Positions 1-7,282 of a DNA stretch of 13,522 bases are shown here, piece by piece. Position numbers and translations under genes: made by a program. The stretch is from positions 1-13,522 of the forward strand of contig DLYY01000217.1 of the NCBI GenBank assembly GCA_003447535.1, read 5' to 3'. The notes under the pieces were generated by a model. The model made no database searches. It was not told the DNA's origin and was given only the letters and a program-made list of their open reading frames with translations. Origin of the DNA: Bacteroidota bacterium. GTDB taxonomy: Bacteria > Bacteroidota > Bacteroidia > Chitinophagales > UBA8649. The number at the start of each line of letters is the position of its first letter. Within the stretch, counting starts at the first letter, position 1.

Positions 1-1
1 T

Positions 2-1522
2 AGCGGGGCAATTGCTAAGGATGTAATGCTAACGTATAGTGGTAGTATCCAAGGACAGGGTGATCAGTTTAGCCCGGATTACGCACTTACCAATACAGGG
101 ATGCGCCAGCACGTCCAGCGCGTCAATCTCCACAGTCAGTGGAAGACATGGCAACACGAAGTCCATGTCAGCTACTTTTCAAGAAACACAGGCATCCTGA
201 GAAGCGCGCACATCGGTAATCTAACCGACCTCAATGAAGCCTTGAATCGTGAGACACCCTTTTACACTGAAGACTCGCCTGAATTTACTATCAGCAATCC
301 AAGACAAGCAACACAACACTACACTATTGGATCCAACAGTCAAATTGACTTAAATGCTAAGACCCACCTACATATCGCTGCGGGATATCAGCAAAATGAA
401 CGACAAGAGTTTGATATCCGACGAGGTAATCGAGACAGCATTCCCGTCGTTGATCTTAAGCTTCGTACGAGTCATATGGAAGTTTCGATGGATTATAACA
501 CATCTAGCTTATATACGACGTTAGGACTGCGATACAGCCATGAGGAAAACCGGCCTCAATCGGGGACAGGCTCTAGACCAATCATACACTTTGCCAACAC
601 AAATACCACCGCTATTTTTGGAGCATTAGAAAAGGATTTTGGCCGTGTCACCCTATTTAGTGGCCTTCGCTACGAACATGTCGAACGTGAAGTCAAGTAC
701 TACACAAGACAACGAGACTATGTTGAGCAATTTGAATCGCCTGACTTGTATGCAGCAAATTTTGGTTTGGCTTGGAATGGCTACAGAATAGATTTCTCTA
801 GTATCAAACGAATGGCAAATCTCTATGAGCGATACGCAGATGGCATTCATCCCGCTGCAGCCGTTATTGTGCGAGGGGATTCAGCGATACGTAGAGAACA
901 AGTTTGGCAAGTGAACATGAGTCTACCCTTCCCAACCAAGAACGGATGGGAAATCTATGCAGGACTCTACTACAACTACTTCCCTAATTTCATCTACACC
1001 GCATCTAGTCCAAGCCCTGAACTGACAATCGCTGGAGCTTTCTTTGTGGAACAATACATTCAAAACAGAGCGCATCTTGGCGGTATGGACCTTACCATTA
1101 AAAAATCAATTGAAAACGCTCATCTCGATCTATCGCTAACTTCTTCAATTACTCTAGGTCAGAATCTTGATGTAAAACAATCCCTACCCGATATCCCACC
1201 ATTTAAGATCAACCCCGGTCTTTCTTGGACGACGAAACTCAAAAGAAATAAGACATTAGGTCTCAGTATAGACTATCAATACCTAGCAGAAGCATGGTTC
1301 TACCCTGTAGACCAAGTCGTTGCTCCTCCCCCTTCGGCGGCACACCTTGTCAATGCGAGTGCAGAAGTTATGATTCGTACCAAGAAATTCTTTTCCATGA
1401 AAATTATTGCTAAGTGTCAAAACCTGACAAACCATCGCTACAGGACCTACCTCAATCGATGGCGGTATTACGCAAATGAAGTTGGCATCCAACCAACACT
1501 TAAAATTTTATCTTTTTTTTAA
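2..1522 (+). CDS. TonB-dependent outer-membrane receptor, C-terminal part (5' end outside window)
   Basis: This is an outer-membrane beta-barrel receptor fragment; such proteins import metal complexes, vitamins or glycans using TonB energy. The frame is open from base 2, ahead of the first ATG at 26, so the gene begins outside the window and no start should be called. About 506 residues are visible, nearly all barrel. Seen directly: alternating polar and aromatic strands, a 'NLYERYADGIHP' stretch with 'RREQVWQ' shortly after (matching the 'ELF.nG.H...LkPE' barrel region), an 'LPDIPPFKINPGLSW' strand, 'CQNLTNHRYRTYLN' near the end, and a terminal Phe-Phe typical of barrel assembly signals. The plug, signal peptide and TonB box are missing, so the substrate cannot be read. 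The lipoprotein 15 nt downstream and the convergent Fur-family regulator suggest a metal, possibly zinc; that is inference. Confidence 0.88.
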   Translation, partial: SGAIAKDVMLTYSGSIQGQGDQFSPDYALTNTGMRQHVQRVNLHSQWKTWQHEVHVSYFSRNTGILRSAHIGNLTDLNEALNRETPFYTEDSPEFTISNPRQATQHYTIGSNSQIDLNAKTHLHIAAGYQQNERQEFDIRRGNRDSIPVVDLKLRTSHMEVSMDYNTSSLYTTLGLRYSHEENRPQSGTGSRPIIHFANTNTTAIFGALEKDFGRVTLFSGLRYEHVEREVKYYTRQRDYVEQFESPDLYAANFGLAWNGYRIDFSSIKRMANLYERYADGIHPAAAVIVRGDSAIRREQVWQVNMSLPFPTKNGWEIYAGLYYNYFPNFIYTASSPSPELTIAGAFFVEQYIQNRAHLGGMDLTIKKSIENAHLDLSLTSSITLGQNLDVKQSLPDIPPFKINPGLSWTTKLKRNKTLGLSIDYQYLAEAWFYPVDQVVAPPPSAAHLVNASAEVMIRTKKFFSMKIIAKCQNLTNHRYRTYLNRWRYYANEVGIQPTLKILSFF

Positions 1523-1537
1523 CCCTAATTATTTTTT

Positions 1538-2107
1538 ATGAATTATAAATATTTACCCTTTCTTTTTACCATTGTTGCTATGACAATGAGCATCTCTTCA
1601 TGTAGTGAAGATGATACTCCACTTCCTGCAGTAAATGAAGAGGAAGTAATTACTACCCTAAATGTATTCTTAACGGATACTGCCGGAAACACGATTACAT
1701 TCTCTTTTGTTGACCTTGATGGAGATGGTGGAAATGCCCCTACTATCACTGGAGGCACACTTATGACAGGAATGACCTATTCAGGATCTATGACCTTGTT
1801 AAATGAGTCAGAAACTCCTGCGGAGGACATCACAATTGAAATCCAAGAAGAAGATGAGGAACACCAGTTCTTTTTCTCATCAAATGATGCAACCTTTGCC
1901 TACACAGATCAAGATAGCCTAGGCAATCCAGTGGGATTAACATTTGATATGGCTACAGGAAGCATGTCAAATCCAAGTGCGGCAATGACAGTTGTTCTGA
2001 GACATGAGCCGGATAAGGCAGGAGTTGGAGTAAGTGATGGTGATATCACCAATGCGGGTGGAGAAACTGACATTGAAGTCACTTTCCCATTCGAATTGAA
2101 TATGTAG
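1538..2107 (+). CDS. small surface lipoprotein paired with the TonB receptor
   Basis: A 189-residue predicted lipoprotein. The N-terminus has a hydrophobic segment (residues 5-19) and an 'ISSC' lipobox with Cys22 as the lipidated residue. The acidic 'SEDD' directly after the Cys resembles the export signal of Bacteroidota surface lipoproteins. The mature part is acidic (runs such as 'EEDEEHQ') and probably beta-rich, with 'DLDGDGG' near residue 60, 'TAYTD'-like and 'LRHEP' motifs, and 'GGETDIEVTFPFEL' at the end. From memory this matches small Bacteroidota proteins often named 'type 1 periplasmic binding fold superfamily' and commonly found beside TonB receptors; I could not search to confirm. 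It starts 15 nt after the receptor stop, so the two are very likely co-transcribed, and a strong terminator follows. It may act as a ligand-capture partner of the receptor. Function is unproven. Confidence 0.8.
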   Translation: MNYKYLPFLFTIVAMTMSISSCSEDDTPLPAVNEEEVITTLNVFLTDTAGNTITFSFVDLDGDGGNAPTITGGTLMTGMTYSGSMTLLNESETPAEDITIEIQEEDEEHQFFFSSNDATFAYTDQDSLGNPVGLTFDMATGSMSNPSAAMTVVLRHEPDKAGVGVSDGDITNAGGETDIEVTFPFELNM

Positions 2108-2142
2108 GATAAATTAATCCTAGATTAAATCAACAACCACAA

Positions 2143-2175
2143 GCCGCACTGCTCCCTGGAGTGGTGCGGCTTTTT
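2143..2175 (+). terminator. intrinsic terminator after the receptor-lipoprotein pair
   Basis: A 12-bp stem (arms 2143-2154 and 2159-2170, with two G-T wobbles) encloses a 4-base CCTG loop and is followed by five T's (2171-2175). It lies 35 bases after the lipoprotein stop on the plus strand. Read on the minus strand the hairpin is followed by a T-poor stretch, so it should work mainly for the plus-strand genes, although it may also stop the convergent Fur-family gene weakly. Confidence 0.92.
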
Positions 2176-2206
2176 ATTTGCTCAATATGAGATAGACTCA
2201 GCGCCT

Positions 2207-2617
2207 TTATGCGCAACGGTCGCATTGCCCTTTAAGAACAACGCGTTCATCCTCCACTTTGAATCCCGAAGGAAGGTCGATTTTAAGATTGAATTCACCA
2301 TCTACACAAATGGTTCGATCACACTGAGAACAGTGAAAGTGAAGGTGATCATCATGGTGTTTATGTGTCGTACATTCGGTCGCACATAAAGCGTACTTAG
2401 CCTGACCCTTTGTATCGATTACTTCGTGAATCAAACCTTTCTCCTCAAATTGTTTTATTGTTCGATACAAAGTAACTCGATCGAAACGCACGAGGTTCTC
2501 CTCAATGGTAACCTTTGGAATGGCCTCTCCTCCACGTGAAAGAAACACTTCAAGCACCTTTTCACGTATTGGCGTAATCCTAAGATGGTGATTTTTCAAT
2601 AACTCGTGGCTTTCCAT
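2207..2617 (-). CDS. Fur-family metal-responsive repressor (Fur/Zur-like)
   Basis: A 136-residue Fur-superfamily regulator, slightly shorter than E. coli Fur (148). Residues 1-75 form the winged helix domain, with 'RITPIREKVLEVF' (helix 1) and the DNA-reading helix 'FDRVTLYRTIKQFEEKGLI' (45-63). The C-terminal half is the metal-binding and dimer domain. A His-rich stretch with H85, H87, H88, H91, H93 and H95 leads into 'CSQC' (C96, C99). A second 'CDRC' pair (C132, C135) lies at the extreme end. These two CxxC pairs are the usual structural zinc site. C78, C82 and C104 are extra cysteines. It is convergent with the receptor-lipoprotein pair and separated from the upstream minus-strand genes by 119 bp, so it probably has its own promoter. 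Iron (Fur), zinc (Zur) and peroxide (PerR) roles cannot be separated by eye; the neighbours favour metal uptake. Confidence 0.88.
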   Translation of the reverse strand: MESHELLKNHHLRITPIREKVLEVFLSRGGEAIPKVTIEENLVRFDRVTLYRTIKQFEEKGLIHEVIDTKGQAKYALCATECTTHKHHDDHLHFHCSQCDRTICVDGEFNLKIDLPSGFKVEDERVVLKGQCDRCA

Positions 2618-2736
2618 AGCGTAAAGGAAAGGTATGATTTTACCATGAAAAACAACGAACGGGTGGCCTCATAAAACGCTTTTGATAGCGCAATTTGACT
2701 ATTTCAGATTGTCTTGATAGAGCGAAACTGAAAAAT

Positions 2737-3324
2737 CTATGCTATAGCTAACCGAATCTCATCCTCCATTGGAGAAATAGAGGGGCCAAAATAATGCGTC
2801 AGACTCCCCTCTTCATTAATCAGATACTTACCAAAGTTCCAGTCCGGCGCGTGATTATTCCAACCATTTTGTGATTTGTCGGTAAGCCAACAATAAATAG
2901 GTTGTTGTTCTGCCTTTTTACGCACGACTCCTTTCTTTGCAATGGGAAAAGTAACGCCATAACTTACCTGACAAAAGGCCTGTATAGTCGCATCATCTTT
3001 TCGTTCCTGCATACCAAAGTCATTTGCAGGAAAAGCAATAATGGCTACCTTTTCACCTGCTGTTTCATGCAATGCCTGCAATTCCTCATATTGACCGGTG
3101 TAACCACAATCAGAAGCTGTATTGACCAGGAGCATCTTTTTACCCTTAAAAGTCAGCATATCTATGATTTCTCCACTACTTAAGACAAGCTCTAAGTCAT
3201 ACAATGAAGTGTTTGGTTCTGTATTATGATCATTAGTAATAACTGCGCCATTGCGAGTATTCTTCGCTGCCTTTCTTATAAAAGGATATAGCCTCTTTAA
3301 AACTTTTTGTTTGATTGTTTCCAT
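2737..3324 (-). CDS. glutathione peroxidase family (probably thioredoxin-dependent) peroxidase
   Basis: A 195-residue GPx-fold peroxidase that reduces H2O2 or lipid peroxides. The peroxidatic cysteine is C73 in 'NTASDCGYTGQYEEL'; this is Cys, not selenocysteine. The other catalytic tetrad residues are visible: Q106 in 'NDFGMQE' and W162-N163 in 'DWNFGKYL'. C118 in 'AFCQVSYGVTFP' sits where the resolving Cys of thioredoxin-using bacterial homologues lies, so thioredoxin rather than glutathione is the likely reductant (inference). The common 'FPCNQF' box reads 'FPANDF', losing a third Cys. About 40 extra residues precede the core, with a basic amphipathic look but no clear signal peptide; I recall similar extensions in Bacteroidota homologues. 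The gene starts 12 nt after the photolyase stop and is the last of the six-gene minus-strand run. Confidence 0.93.
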   Translation of the reverse strand: METIKQKVLKRLYPFIRKAAKNTRNGAVITNDHNTEPNTSLYDLELVLSSGEIIDMLTFKGKKMLLVNTASDCGYTGQYEELQALHETAGEKVAIIAFPANDFGMQERKDDATIQAFCQVSYGVTFPIAKKGVVRKKAEQQPIYCWLTDKSQNGWNNHAPDWNFGKYLINEEGSLTHYFGPSISPMEDEIRLAIA

Positions 3325-3336
3325 CGTCCTCTTTTT

Positions 3337-4665
3337 CTATTCTTTAACGGACAATCTTGCCTTATAAGTAATCAATGCGCGTTCACGTGCCACCCTATGG
3401 TCAACCATCATAGCAGTTTTCCCATCTCGCCATCCTGGATTAAATCGATCGCGATACTTCCCGTCTTTATCAAACTTGTCCGCTTGAGTGATTGGATTAA
3501 AGATTCTGAAGTAAGGCGCAGCATCTGTTCCGCTGCCACTAGCCCATTGCCATCCACCATTGTTACTAGCTAAATCAAAATCCAAAAGGTGGCGAGCAAA
3601 CCATGCTTCACCCCACCGCCAATCAATCAATAAATGCTTGGTTAAAAAGCTAGCAACTAGCATGCGTACCCGATTATGCATGAACCCAGTGGTCAATAAC
3701 TCTTTCATCCCTGCATCTACCAGAGAATAACCTGTTTCTCCTTTACACCACTTATCAAAATCATCTTCGGCATTACGCCACGCAATTTCGTCGTAAGCTG
3801 GACGAAAGGCTCTTTCGGAAACATAGGGGAAATGACTGAGAATTTGAGCGTAAAAATCCCTCCATATGAGCTCACTGGTAAAAATAAATGATGTTGTATC
3901 CTCACTCTGTTGTAACAGGTGCCGTATAGATATAGTGCCAAAACGAAGGTGGATACCAAGACGAGTAGTGCCCTTTACCGAAGGAAAATTTCGATGTTTA
4001 TTATAATCTTTGAGCACTTGGCTTCCTGCTGTTTTTTCGGGAAAGATGAGCTCTTTGGATTGAAAACCCATAGATTCCAGGGAAGGCATCTCCTCGGCAA
4101 AATCCAATAGATGTTGAAGGTTGTTCTCCGCCGGATAGGACGGAATACCCTCATCTTCTAAACGCTTGCGCCATTTTTTGCTGTACGGCGTAAACACAGT
4201 GTAGGGTTTTCCATCATCCTTCGTCACTTCGTCTCGTTCAAAAATCAAGTGATCTTTGAAGTCTTGCCAGTCGATTCCTTGGCTGTCCGCCATATCTCGA
4301 ACATTTTGGTCTCGAGCCTTTGCATAGGGCTCGTCATCATGGTTACTGTATATAGCCGATATCGAATGATCCTTAATCAAGGATGACCATACATCAAGAA
4401 TATTACCATACCTAACACAGATATCTCTTTTCTCAATTTGGAGTCCTGCTTTAAGCGTAGATAAATGTTCGTGTAGAAAGTTAACCCGGCGATCGTCCTT
4501 GTCTTCGAGCTTGTCCAATATATCCCGATCAAATATAAAGACTGGCAGAACCTTCGCTTGCTCTTGCTTTGCGCGCAAGAGGGCTTTGTATAGAGCATGA
4601 TTATCAAACAAACGCAAGTCCCGTCTCAACCAGACTGCAATAACACGCGAGGTAGAATGTTGCAT
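3337..4665 (-). CDS. phrB: class I CPD deoxyribodipyrimidine photolyase
   Basis: A 442-residue FAD photolyase that repairs UV-induced cyclobutane pyrimidine dimers using blue light. The antenna domain opens with 'AVWLRRDLRLFDN' (10-22). The FAD domain carries 'TRLGIHLRFGTIS' (234-246). Residues matching the E. coli active site are present: E265 and W268 in 'ELIWRDF', N331-R332 in 'HNRVRM', and N368 in 'SNNGGWQW'. The electron-transfer tryptophan triad aligns as W372, W349 and W296 (E. coli W382, W359, W306), with the expected spacing. Length is close to family norms (about 470). Near the C-terminus the usual 'kWvPel' stretch reads 'DRFNPGW' (residues 406-412), but the 'VDHRVARERAL' end is kept. 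Animal-type and plant-type cryptochromes are unlikely given the full set. The gene lies 13 nt downstream of the class IV aminotransferase and 12 nt upstream of the peroxidase gene. Confidence 0.95.
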   Translation of the reverse strand: MQHSTSRVIAVWLRRDLRLFDNHALYKALLRAKQEQAKVLPVFIFDRDILDKLEDKDDRRVNFLHEHLSTLKAGLQIEKRDICVRYGNILDVWSSLIKDHSISAIYSNHDDEPYAKARDQNVRDMADSQGIDWQDFKDHLIFERDEVTKDDGKPYTVFTPYSKKWRKRLEDEGIPSYPAENNLQHLLDFAEEMPSLESMGFQSKELIFPEKTAGSQVLKDYNKHRNFPSVKGTTRLGIHLRFGTISIRHLLQQSEDTTSFIFTSELIWRDFYAQILSHFPYVSERAFRPAYDEIAWRNAEDDFDKWCKGETGYSLVDAGMKELLTTGFMHNRVRMLVASFLTKHLLIDWRWGEAWFARHLLDFDLASNNGGWQWASGSGTDAAPYFRIFNPITQADKFDKDGKYRDRFNPGWRDGKTAMMVDHRVARERALITYKARLSVKE

Positions 4666-4678
4666 ATCTACTTAACCG

Positions 4679-5494
4679 CTAAGGAAGAGTAGAGTTCAAT
4701 TGTTGTATAAATTCTTCGATGATATCCTTCGAATTGTTCAGTTCCTTTCTTAAAATACTGTAAACAGGGATGACTCCTTGCACAGCATTACACAGCATAA
4801 ATGCCTCCACATCTTTGACTAAGAATCGTGATAAAACTCCTTCTTGTACAAGATTTTTTTCCAATAGAAAGGCCCGAAACACTCCATGAACCATGGGGAA
4901 TTCTGCACTAGGCGTTTGCCAAAACCCATTGCGATAGTATAGAATATTTGTAAAGCTTCCTTCTGTCATACAACCTCTACCATTGTAGAACAAGACCTCT
5001 TCGTTTGCGACACGTTGTTTACTGGGTGTCACATAATCTCCTTTTCTTGGCCCCTTTCCTGGCATCAGTGCGTTACCTGAATTCCAAGGAAGCATCCGGA
5101 CTACATCTATGGGCTTTGTATCATTCCAAGCATATTGTAATGGCACGGCTTCAATGTAAAATGTGGCATCCTCGTGCAACGCTTTATACCGACCACCGCT
5201 TCGGCGAACCACCATTAGACGCAGTCGATAAGAGGAAGTCTTTCCCAACCAATTACTGACTTGTTTCAATACGCCATCATCTGACTGCAAAGAAAATTCA
5301 GCAGGGACTTCAAAGCCAAGTGCTTCACAAGACAATTGCATGCGCTGTAGATGATAGTTCCAAAGAGGAATTCGTCCTTGCTCGTATCGCATGGTTTCAA
5401 AGAACCCATCGCCATACATCAGACGATCAAAGGATGCAAAGGGCAATTGATCGAGAGGTAGTAGGTTGCCTTTATAAAGACAGTACTTATCCAT
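4679..5494 (-). CDS. class IV PLP aminotransferase / aminodeoxychorismate lyase-like protein
   Basis: A 271-residue fold-type IV PLP protein. This family includes branched-chain and D-amino acid aminotransferases and 4-amino-4-deoxychorismate lyase (PabC). The N-terminal 'YGDGFFETMRYEQGRIPLW' (27-45) and 'HLQRM' (48-52) match the family opening, and 'MTEGSFTNIL' (176-185) is the PLP-binding segment, with E178 as the expected cofactor-nitrogen ligand. The Schiff-base lysine normally lies 32-34 residues before that Glu. Here K147 is at 31, but its surroundings 'GKGPRKGDYVTPSKQRV' (146-162) lack the usual K-(T/S/H)-x-N pattern, and K151 and K159 are close by, so the catalytic Lys is uncertain. 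The gene begins one base after the scoB stop and ends 13 nt before the photolyase start. A PabC role (folate, and so the photolyase antenna cofactor) is attractive but unproven. Confidence 0.82.
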   Translation of the reverse strand: MDKYCLYKGNLLPLDQLPFASFDRLMYGDGFFETMRYEQGRIPLWNYHLQRMQLSCEALGFEVPAEFSLQSDDGVLKQVSNWLGKTSSYRLRLMVVRRSGGRYKALHEDATFYIEAVPLQYAWNDTKPIDVVRMLPWNSGNALMPGKGPRKGDYVTPSKQRVANEEVLFYNGRGCMTEGSFTNILYYRNGFWQTPSAEFPMVHGVFRAFLLEKNLVQEGVLSRFLVKDVEAFMLCNAVQGVIPVYSILRKELNNSKDIIEEFIQQLNSTLP

Positions 5495-5495
5495 C

Positions 5496-6152
5496 TTAGA
5501 ATGTCATTTCACAAACATCATCAGCCACTACAAGATCGCCGTTTGTCAATGATTTAACCTCCTCGACACTTACACCCGGAGCTAATTCCCTGAGCACGAA
5601 AGATCCATTTTCAATCGTAAGATAGGCTAAGTCAGTCACCACGCGCTTTATGCATGCACGACCTGTTAAGGGAAGACTGCATTGCTTGAGCAACTTGGAT
5701 TTTCCATGTTTGTTTGCATGAGTCATAGCCACGATGATATTTTCAGTACCCGCTACAAGATCCATGGCACCACCCATTCCTTTAACCATTTTTCCCGGGA
5801 TTTTCCAGTTAGCAATATCGCCATTTTGGTCAATCTCCATTGCTCCTAAAACGGTTAGGTCCATATGCCCACCGCGAATCATTGCAAAACTATCGGAAGA
5901 GTTAAACAAAACAGATCCCGGGAGCATCGTGACCGTTTGCTTACCCGCATTAATCAAGTCAGCATCTACTTTGTCCTCTGTAGGAAATGGCCCCATACCC
6001 AAGAGTCCATTCTCCGATTGTAAGGTAACGTTAACCCCTTCAGGAATATAATTGGCCACCAAGGTTGGAATGCCAATACCAAGGTTTACATACCACCCGT
6101 CATTAAGTTCTCTTGCTATGCGCTGTGCTATTTGTTGTTTACTTAAGGCCAT
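5496..6152 (-). CDS. scoB: 3-oxoacid CoA-transferase, subunit B
   Basis: A 218-residue beta subunit of succinyl-CoA:3-ketoacid (acetoacetate) CoA-transferase. With subunit A it moves CoA from succinyl-CoA, or another acyl-CoA, to acetoacetate in the cytoplasm. Seen directly: 'NLGIGIPTLVANYIP' (23-37) and the active-site 'SENGLLGMGPFP' with E47 as the expected nucleophilic glutamate that forms the glutamyl-CoA intermediate. 'GGHMDLTVLGAMEID' and 'KGMGGAMDLVAG' are further family motifs. Length matches the separate bacterial subunit. It starts two bases after the scoA stop and ends one base before the aminotransferase start, so tight co-translation is likely. A close relative using a different acid (for example 3-oxoadipate) cannot be excluded by eye. 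Confidence 0.96.
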   Translation of the reverse strand: MALSKQQIAQRIARELNDGWYVNLGIGIPTLVANYIPEGVNVTLQSENGLLGMGPFPTEDKVDADLINAGKQTVTMLPGSVLFNSSDSFAMIRGGHMDLTVLGAMEIDQNGDIANWKIPGKMVKGMGGAMDLVAGTENIIVAMTHANKHGKSKLLKQCSLPLTGRACIKRVVTDLAYLTIENGSFVLRELAPGVSVEEVKSLTNGDLVVADDVCEMTF

Positions 6153-6154
6153 AT

Positions 6155-6850
6155 CTATTGGGTTATTGTGCGTTGTTCTATACGCTTTTCATAATCTACT
6201 CCTTCAAAAATGCGCTGCACAAAGATTCCTGGAGTATGTATAAAGTTGGGATCCAGTTCACCTGGCTCCACAAGCTCTTCTACTTCGGCAATAGTAATCT
6301 TGCCTGCCATAGCCATAACTGGATTAAAATTGCGCGCTGTTCCTTTGAAAATCAAATTACCGTACTTATCTCCTTTCCAAGCCTTGACGTAAGCAAAATC
6401 AGCCGTCAAGCTAGGCTCTAATACATACATTCTCCCATCGATCTCACGTGTTTCCTTGCCTTCAGCTACTTCAGTACCATATCCGGTAGCTGTAAAGAAG
6501 GATGGAATACCTGCGCCTCCAGCTCTACACTTTTCAGCAAGCGTACCTTGAGGAAGTAGCTCAACTTCTAACTCACCCGAAAGCATTTGTCGTTCAAACT
6601 CAGCATTCTCTCCAACATAACTAGAAATCATTTTGACTACTTGTTGTTGTTGAAGCATTAGTCCAATGCCAAAATCATCCACTCCTGCATTGTTCGAAAT
6701 ACAAGTCAATCCTTTGACTTTTAACCGAACAAGTTCCCGGATACAATTCTCTGGAATACCACAAAGCCCAAAGCCCCCGAGCATCAGCGTCATGTTATCT
6801 TCTATTCCTGCCAAGGCATCTTGCGCGTTGGTATAAACCCTTTTACTCAT
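6155..6850 (-). CDS. scoA: 3-oxoacid CoA-transferase, subunit A
   Basis: A 231-residue alpha subunit of the same CoA-transferase as the next gene. The CoA-transferase family I signature 'LMLGGFGLCGIPENCI' (22-37) is clear. It is followed by 'CISNNAGVDDFGIGLML', 'SSYVGENAEFERQ', 'LPQGTLAEKCRAGGAGIPSF' and 'GNLIFKGTARNFNPVMA', all in the expected order and at family length. The ATG at 6848-6850 is preceded by a 22-nt gap from the DUF4296-type lipoprotein gene. Together scoA and scoB would let the cell use acetoacetate, polyhydroxybutyrate breakdown products or leucine-derived ketoacids, feeding acetoacetyl-CoA to central metabolism. Confidence 0.96.
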   Translation of the reverse strand: MSKRVYTNAQDALAGIEDNMTLMLGGFGLCGIPENCIRELVRLKVKGLTCISNNAGVDDFGIGLMLQQQQVVKMISSYVGENAEFERQMLSGELEVELLPQGTLAEKCRAGGAGIPSFFTATGYGTEVAEGKETREIDGRMYVLEPSLTADFAYVKAWKGDKYGNLIFKGTARNFNPVMAMAGKITIAEVEELVEPGELDPNFIHTPGIFVQRIFEGVDYEKRIEQRTITQ

Positions 6851-6872
6851 ATACTTTTTGTTTGTCTTATGT

Positions 6873-7265
6873 TTAGTAAGCTAAGTTTAAATCTTCAATT
6901 TTTTCGGCATCATACACCTTCTTTTTCAACCGTTCTTGCATACGCTGAAACGCTTTGTGATCCTCGGCATATAAATGATATGCGACATTAAACTCCTCCC
7001 TTGTCAGCTGATGTTGCCGTAAAATATCTTCTATAAACAAACCTCGGTAGATATCGTGACTATCCACCGGATAAGATTGAAGTAAAGCCTCCGCTAGCTG
7101 AATATCCAGTAGAATCTTTTCAAAGTGCTCTTCATCTACGCTTGGTGTCTCCTCATTACAAGAATTCAACACGAGTCCTCCAAGTATCAACAAAAAAATG
7201 GAAGATTTTGTACGAATGCTGCTCTGCCAAAGTCTTCTACAATGTACCTTTGTTATACCAATCAC
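6873..7265 (-). CDS. DUF4296-type lipoprotein of unknown function
   Basis: A 130-residue predicted lipoprotein that fits what I recall of the Bacteroidota DUF4296 family. A hydrophobic stretch (23-34) ends in an 'LNSC' lipobox with Cys36. The mature part is helical, with 'FEKILLDIQLAEALLQSY' (48-65), 'FIEDILRQHQLTREEFNVAY' (77-96) and a basic 'ERLKKKVYDAEKI' end; the 'iL.D.qlAea ... il..h.lt.eeF' pattern is the family hallmark. The start is a GTG at 7263-7265; upstream in frame there is no ATG, GTG or TTG before a stop, and no better start lies between it and the hydrophobic segment. That leaves an unusually long, basic n-region (~20 residues). Its start is only 17 bases from the divergent yggS start. 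It is the first gene of the six-gene minus-strand run. Function is not known to me. Confidence 0.75.
   Translation of the reverse strand: MIGITKVHCRRLWQSSIRTKSSIFLLILGGLVLNSCNEETPSVDEEHFEKILLDIQLAEALLQSYPVDSHDIYRGLFIEDILRQHQLTREEFNVAYHLYAEDHKAFQRMQERLKKKVYDAEKIEDLNLAY
7245..7252 (+). promoter_or_regulatory. candidate Bacteroidota -7 promoter element for yggS
   Basis: TACCTTTG matches the Bacteroidota -7 consensus TAnnTTTG exactly and lies 30 bases before the yggS ATG, which would leave a 5' leader of about 20-25 nt. No clear -33 TTG box is seen at the usual distance. It lies inside the first codons of the divergent lipoprotein gene. An 8-base match of this looseness can arise by chance, so this is tentative. 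Confidence 0.35.
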
Positions 7266-7282
7266 AGGGACAAGGTAAGGAG

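Noticed and set aside
2105..2122. 6-bp inverted repeat (TAGGAT/ATCCTA) over the lipoprotein stop codon
   Set aside because: Short and AT-rich, and a far stronger terminator follows 20 bases later; likely chance.
2627..2634. Minus-strand TACCTTTC just before the Fur-family gene, near a TAnnTTTG promoter match
   Set aside because: One mismatch and only about 10 bases from the start codon, leaving almost no leader; not convincing.
2677..2690. Small inverted repeat (CGCT/AGCG) with T's on the minus strand after the peroxidase gene
   Set aside because: The stem is only 4 bp, too weak to call as a terminator.
7142..7282. Upstream in-frame ATG that would lengthen YggS by 47 residues
   Set aside because: The extension lies antisense over the DUF4296-type lipoprotein, has no YggS-family resemblance, and family sequence begins just after the ATG at 7283.
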